Made by a program: the position numbers and the translations under genes
In this document: in pieces, positions 59,391 to 64,000 of the stretch
Numbering within the stretch: position 1 is the first letter of the stretch
Layout of the letters: each line of letters starts with the position of its first letter
From: Lucifuga dentata
Taxonomy: Eukaryota > Chordata > Actinopteri > Ophidiiformes > Bythitidae
Assembly (NCBI GenBank): GCA_014773175.1
Contig: VXCM01002579.1
Span: 46,492-110,491, forward strand
Direction of reading: 5' to 3'
DNA: 64,000 bases
The notes under the pieces: generated by a model
What the model saw: the letters and a program-made list of their open reading frames with translations, nothing else
What the model was told of the DNA's origin: nothing
Databases searched by the model: none

Positions 59391-60504
59391 ACATGAGCAT
59401 TACTCATTATTATCTAATTCCAATGAATGACCTATAGATGGTTTTTCAATTGTGTGTCACATCTTGTTCGTTAATGTCACACAAAAAAGCATGGGATAAA
59501 TGGTGTTACAGGTTTTACCGTATGACCAAAAAATAACTGCAGTAACACTGGTTGTATATTGGAAATTAAAATAGAATAAAATTACTGTACTATGAAAAGA
59601 GATCACCGTTTGAAGTACCTGCTTGTGGCTCGCCCACATTGTAGTTATAGTTCAGAAATGTTAGCGGCATTTGGGCTGTTAAAAATGTAGACACTTGGTA
59701 CATAATTCAACATAGCACAATAGTAGAATCTTTATAAAACCTGTAAAAGAAAATAGAAGTGTGATAACTGTGAGCACTTGTGCATAATATGAACATTTGT
59801 TGAAAAATACTTTTGGACTTGATGAAATTTTAAAAAAAAAATGAAATAAGAAAATGTTTCTTACCCTGTGTGCTTGCAGTGCACCATCTGCTGGATGTCT
59901 CGAAGAAGTTGTCAGGAAAATGGAGCCAGATTGTGGAGGAATCTTGACAAAGTCGCTGCTTTGTCCTCCGTTCGTGGTGTCAGGTTTGGACAAGCTTCAT
60001 CACATCTCTCCAGAGATGTGATCAAATGGTGACTTCCAATGGTTTCTCAGCTCCTGCAAGTATCGTGTGATGCTGCATCTTGTATCTGGACCCGAGGCCC
60101 ACTCATTCTGGTGCCCGTAAAGCATCTCCACTCCACTTTTATCTTTGATCACAAGAGTCTGTGGCAGGATTTGAAAACTGCCATGAGTTTTGAGTCATTC
60201 ACCAGCCACATCTTTTCATTCCACTCACCCCCGTGTGTCTGACAGTTCTTGCTGAACTTTCTGCAGTACTGTAGGTTGGGATATTGCTTAGTAGACTAAA
60301 ACTAACATCTCATCAGTGGGATCTTTCAGAGCTCATGGCTGTGCCCAGTGCGTCTGACCCAAAGTGACACTCCCGCATGATATTATATTACAGGTTCACA
60401 TATTATCAAATTGGTTTCATTGCAATTATTTCAGTAGATGAAATACGGAATAGCAATAATGATAATAAAGAGACACTTTCTAAAAGCAGGTAGAGAGCAC
60501 TTCA
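59391..60504. other. intergenic, nothing recognised
   Basis: The 104-codon (59679-59993, minus) and 67-codon (60039-60242) frames have no recognisable domain. Confidence 0.4.
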
Positions 60505-61873
60505 TTTATTTTAAATATGCCATCATCGGTTTAGCCTGCATACGTAACGTGTCAAGCACATAACTACACAGTACAGAGATGGACTGCTGCTGCAACAGCC
60601 GTGATCAATAACTGACAGCCAGGCTAACATATTCCTTTTTTTCATTTAAACTCCATTTAAAACTATTTCAGATACAAAACCACCAGGACTCCTGTGTGTC
60701 AGCAATGTTGTACATCAGTGAAACTGACAAAACACACGCTAAATTATCATAGGTTATACACTAGCTTTGTAGCTTTCTAGATAGAAAGTTGGCATCTGAA
60801 AAATACATAACTGAAGTTGTTACACAAAATAAATTTGGGGGAGGTCACAATTTCATTGATTCCTTAACCCCTTTAGTAAATTTCAAGCATTTCCCTTTTT
60901 TTCCCCTAAGAAAACCAAAACAAATTCCAATTGATGTGCGTCACTGCAGTTCCTATCTTTGCACCGTTCAACAAGTTTATGGCTTTAAATGGGGTTTAAA
61001 GATTTGGCGAGATGAAAAGGCAATAATAAAGCAAATTAAAAGCAAACTTCTAACACGTACAGCCTAGATGTTCCATTTGGGCCTAGAACATGCAGACAGG
61101 GCAAAGTAGTAACCATGTGCCTGGTGAGATTATTTAGGCACACAGAACTATCTAAAACTGTGACAGCTTCTCTTCTGTGCCAAATGCTCCTCTCTAACTC
61201 ATACTAAAGTGAACTATTCAGGTGAAAAACAAAACACAGTAGTACTACCTATAAAATGGTATTTTATGTACCAAACAAACTTCTTTTGTTGCACCATTAA
61301 GGCCCCCATGACATTTGACAAAAGGAAATACCACTGAATTCAACACTGAGCCCCACTTCTCTAATAAAGACTCAGTTTCTTTTAACAGATTTTCTGGAAG
61401 AGATTTAGATACAAATGTGTGCTTTTCATATTAATTTGTATATTTTCTCTAATATAACAAGATCCAGCCCTAAAAATATTACAATACTAGTTGGCATTGA
61501 GAGATGAATGTCACTGCTAGTGGTTCATTGGTATTTTATACTATTCATAACCATGCACAACCAAAGTTTCAAAAACACAAAAGTAAAGCACAATTCAAAA
61601 AATTCAAGATTTAGGGCATGGAGGTTTGTAAGGTTATGGCCCACAGCTGTAAGGAGGACACGTGATGGTAAAATATAGGTAATTGAGTCACTGAGACAAA
61701 ATAACACAAACTGTCATAGCTGAATGAAATAATGACAATAAAAGAAGTGGAACTATAGACACAAGCCTCTTATAGGATCATGTGCAGACTCTCCTAGCTT
61801 TTCTCCAATTCACCCAGCAGGAAGTCACCTGTAAGGACAATAAAAAGGAAAATAACATGACCTGGTGTATGAG

Positions 61874-61877
<4 letters not shown>

Positions 61878-61909
<32 letters not shown>

Positions 61910-61923
61910 TTATTTATTTATTT
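61878..61923 (+). repeat. (TA)n(TTTA)n simple repeat
   Basis: About 14 TA units followed by TTTA units. Confidence 0.95.
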
Positions 61924-62406
61924 TAAAGGTAATGTATTATTCTGACTTTGTGAGAGTTTGGTCAGCTGTTCATTTGACCCACTGTATGGGAAAAAAAAAA
62001 AAAGACAGCCAGTATCATTTATGTGTCTGCTCTCAGGAACAGGCAGCCAATTAATGGCACAGATCTCAATCTGTCAAGGTAGTTTTTAGTAGATTGGCCA
62101 ATAGATGTTTACTAATCCAATGCATAAACTTTATCCTACAAGATGTCCAATGTAATATGTCTTGACATTTCAAGAGAACAATGTTGTTACCTGATTTATA
62201 ATTGACTCTGTTTTTGATTCATAATTGGTCAAATCAATTTTTTTTAGATGAATTTAAAAATGGTTTTGCCAAAACTGCAAACATTTCACATTTGTCACAT
62301 CATGCCATTTTAGATGGATTTCCTGCTTTCCATGCAGCCATCATCAATATCTTTCAGAGACCTGAAAACTGTGTAAGATAATCCAACACAGTAAAGAAGC
62401 TGATGC

Positions 62407-62505
62407 CAGGGTGTACCCTGCCTCTCGCCCTATGACCGCTGGGATAGGCTCCAGCCCCCCCATGACCCTCAACAGGACAAACGGGTTTAGAAAATGGATG
62501 GATGT
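62407..62505 (+). mobile_element. LINE 3'-end fragment, L2/Maui-like
   Basis: CTGGGATAGGCTCCAGCCCC, then CATGACCCTCAACAGGACAA and AGAAAATGGATGGATG is the standard 3' terminus of a widespread fish L2-related LINE, ending in its ATGG repeat. Heavily 5' truncated. Confidence 0.8.
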
Positions 62506-63018
62506 TACTTTTGCATAGTAAGGCTGCAACATCCAAGATTTCAAACTTGGCTGCCAAACAGCAACCTTCTGAATGCAAGAAAACACGCAAATTAACGTCA
62601 TCTCTTTCAAAATGTGTGTGTTTAATTATTGTTTTCTGTGTTTCGTTTTCCAGTAGCGCAGGTGATTAGTCCAGTGGTTTTCAGAAGCTGACTGTTAAAT
62701 CCTGGATGCTTTTAAAAGCTTTGCTGAAAAGAAAAAAAAAAAACAAAACACCAAGGACNAAAAAAAAAAAAAAAAAGATGAAATCTCAAGCAAGTTTTGA
62801 ATGTCTGCAAATTGATCTCTGTGCTTTAGTGAATAAATGGAAAACAGATGCCTAGAAGATATGAAATTAATCTAAGAACTTGTGGTATTCTTTAGGAAAT
62901 GGCTGGCAATATATTAACATTGATAATTAAAGGGCCAATGCATTAAAATTGTGGAAATGGTTTAAAAATAATTTGTCACTGAATACTTACACAACATAAA
63001 AAATAGACTGGATTTCTT

Positions 63019-63147
63019 TCATTCCAAACCCAGCAGCTCAACATCAAAGATGAGGGTGGCATTAGGAGGGATGATGCCTGGGTGGCCTTTGTTTCCGTAA
63101 GCATAGTCAGGTGAGCAGGTCAGTGTGGCCCTCTGACCGACGCTCAT
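63019..63147 (-). CDS. fkbp1a: FKBP12 peptidyl-prolyl isomerase, terminal exon only
   Basis: The exon begins at the Met codon after acceptor TTCTTCAG and encodes 42 residues plus [21 protein letters not shown], then [19 protein letters not shown]. This is the last exon of FKBP12-type proteins, whose human counterpart starts at the same MSVGQ. Tyr, His and the two Ile of the YAYGxxGHPGII segment, which line the FK506/peptide pocket, are kept; the two residues between YAYG and GHPG are NK where human FKBP12 has AT. FKBP12 isomerises proline bonds and binds ryanodine receptors and TGF-beta receptors. FKBP1B is the alternative paralogue (the [13 protein letters not shown] stretch is FKBP1B-like), but YAYG, GIIPP and the neighbours sdcbp2 and snph support fkbp1a. 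Remaining exons lie beyond 64000. Confidence 0.9.
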   Translation of the reverse strand: MSVGQRATLTCSPDYAYGNKGHPGIIPPNATLIFDVELLGLE

Positions 63148-63922
63148 CTGAAGAAAAAGAGAAGAGACACATGAAACGAAGAAAGGGAGAGAGAAAGAAA
63201 CAACAGAGGTCACATTCAATAGGTGCTGTGCCCTGTGAAATACAGACATTTGGATCATAATGCAGTGTATATTTCAGGCTGACAGGAAAAGTTGGGCAAT
63301 AATCCACAGTGGGGCAGAAAGTGCTAACATCTCTCTAACACGTGATGCAGATGTCGATGCGTTACCTGACAGACGCCTACACTGTCATGAATCTACATTA
63401 TTCACCAGCACAGTCATGCACATACTACAGGGTAAACGCTGCAGTTATACTTGCATGTACCATACTGTACAGGCCCACTGTTTTCAGTATTAATGGAACA
63501 CTTGGTGTGAAAATTCTATAATGGAACCGTGTCAAAAAATTAGTGAAGTCTGCACATTAGGAACAGGAAAATGATTTTTCTTTCCTGCACTTCAAATTAT
63601 TCTGCTTCTAAATCATTGAAGCTGCTGTCCACCCTTTTATTATGGAGATTGTGAAAATTTTAGCATCTGTCTGAAATGGAAATGGTTTTAAAAAGGAAAT
63701 GGTTTTAAATATACTGTAATTTTAACATTTTTATACTCTACAGCACATTAAGTATACCCATGACTGGGGCTAATAACGACAACTTGTAGTGTTGATGTAT
63801 ATCTATTTATCAAAACACAAAGCTAAGTTATAGGTGTTTACACATACAATTTTTAAGTTGCATTTATATTTATTAACATATTTATACTGGGGGAACTGTG
63901 GAAACGCCCATTTATATTAAGT
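63148..63922. other. fkbp1a intron, nothing recognised
   Basis: No upstream fkbp1a exon is visible before the window ends. Confidence 0.5.
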
Positions 63923-64000
63923 ACAATTATTAACCAGATTAGTAAGGATGAAGTGAGGAGGTCACTGAAGAGGATGAAGAGTGGAAAGGCAGTTGGTCCT
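63923..64000 (+). mobile_element. LINE reverse-transcriptase fragment, cut by window edge
   Basis: An open frame reads INQISKDEVRRSLKRMKSGK followed by AVGP. The pattern EV..(A/S)L..MK.GKAVGPD is the conserved start of many non-LTR retrotransposon reverse-transcriptase domains. The rest lies past 64000, so clade and integrity cannot be judged. It lies opposite to fkbp1a, inside its intron. Confidence 0.8.

Larger units (their letters stand above)
60505..63018 (-). other. fkbp1a: possible fkbp1a 3' UTR
   Basis: Downstream of the fkbp1a stop; a minus-strand AATAAA lies at 60505-60510. It holds TA/TTTA simple repeats at 61878-61923, a LINE 3' end at 62407-62505 and a poly-A split by N 62759. 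The extent is a guess; the real transcript may end earlier. Confidence 0.3.

Overview
This is vertebrate, almost certainly teleost fish, nuclear DNA: AT-rich, intron-rich, full of microsatellites and fish-type transposons (Tc1, hAT with BED fingers, L2-like LINEs, MITEs). It carries three genes in the order and orientation known from human 20p13: snph (syntaphilin, +), sdcbp2 (syntenin-2, -) and the last exon of fkbp1a (FKBP12, -). No bacterial, viral or CRISPR-like system is present. I found no undescribed multi-gene system.

Layout. Bases 1-21450 hold no gene I can support. They are repeat-rich intergenic DNA: a decayed Tc1 element, a ~300-bp repeat family of unknown class (three copies), two internally deleted copies of one hAT family in opposite orientations, a third hAT interrupted by an L2-like LINE, a large foldback element and a short interstitial telomere tract. 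A CpG-rich block at about 21455-22290 is the likely snph promoter and noncoding first exon. Coding snph runs from 30703 to 39869 in six exons. Its 3' UTR probably reaches about 44283. It converges on sdcbp2, whose coding exons run from 55973 back to 46958, with a likely noncoding first exon and promoter at about 59160-59390. Only the terminal fkbp1a exon (63019-63147) is present. The window ends inside a LINE reverse-transcriptase fragment.

The genes are neighbours by ancestry and show no sign of forming one pathway. Syntaphilin anchors axonal mitochondria, syntenin-2 is a tandem-PDZ scaffold, and FKBP12 is a prolyl isomerase that binds calcium-release channels and TGF-beta receptors.

Assembly quality matters here. 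Six single-N joins are flanked by near-identical 61-66-bp direct repeats, which look like unmerged contig overlaps. Two lie in snph exons: one duplicates 21 codons in frame, the other breaks the frame. Counting each duplicate once gives a snph reading frame of exactly 880 codons including stop, with every splice phase matching.
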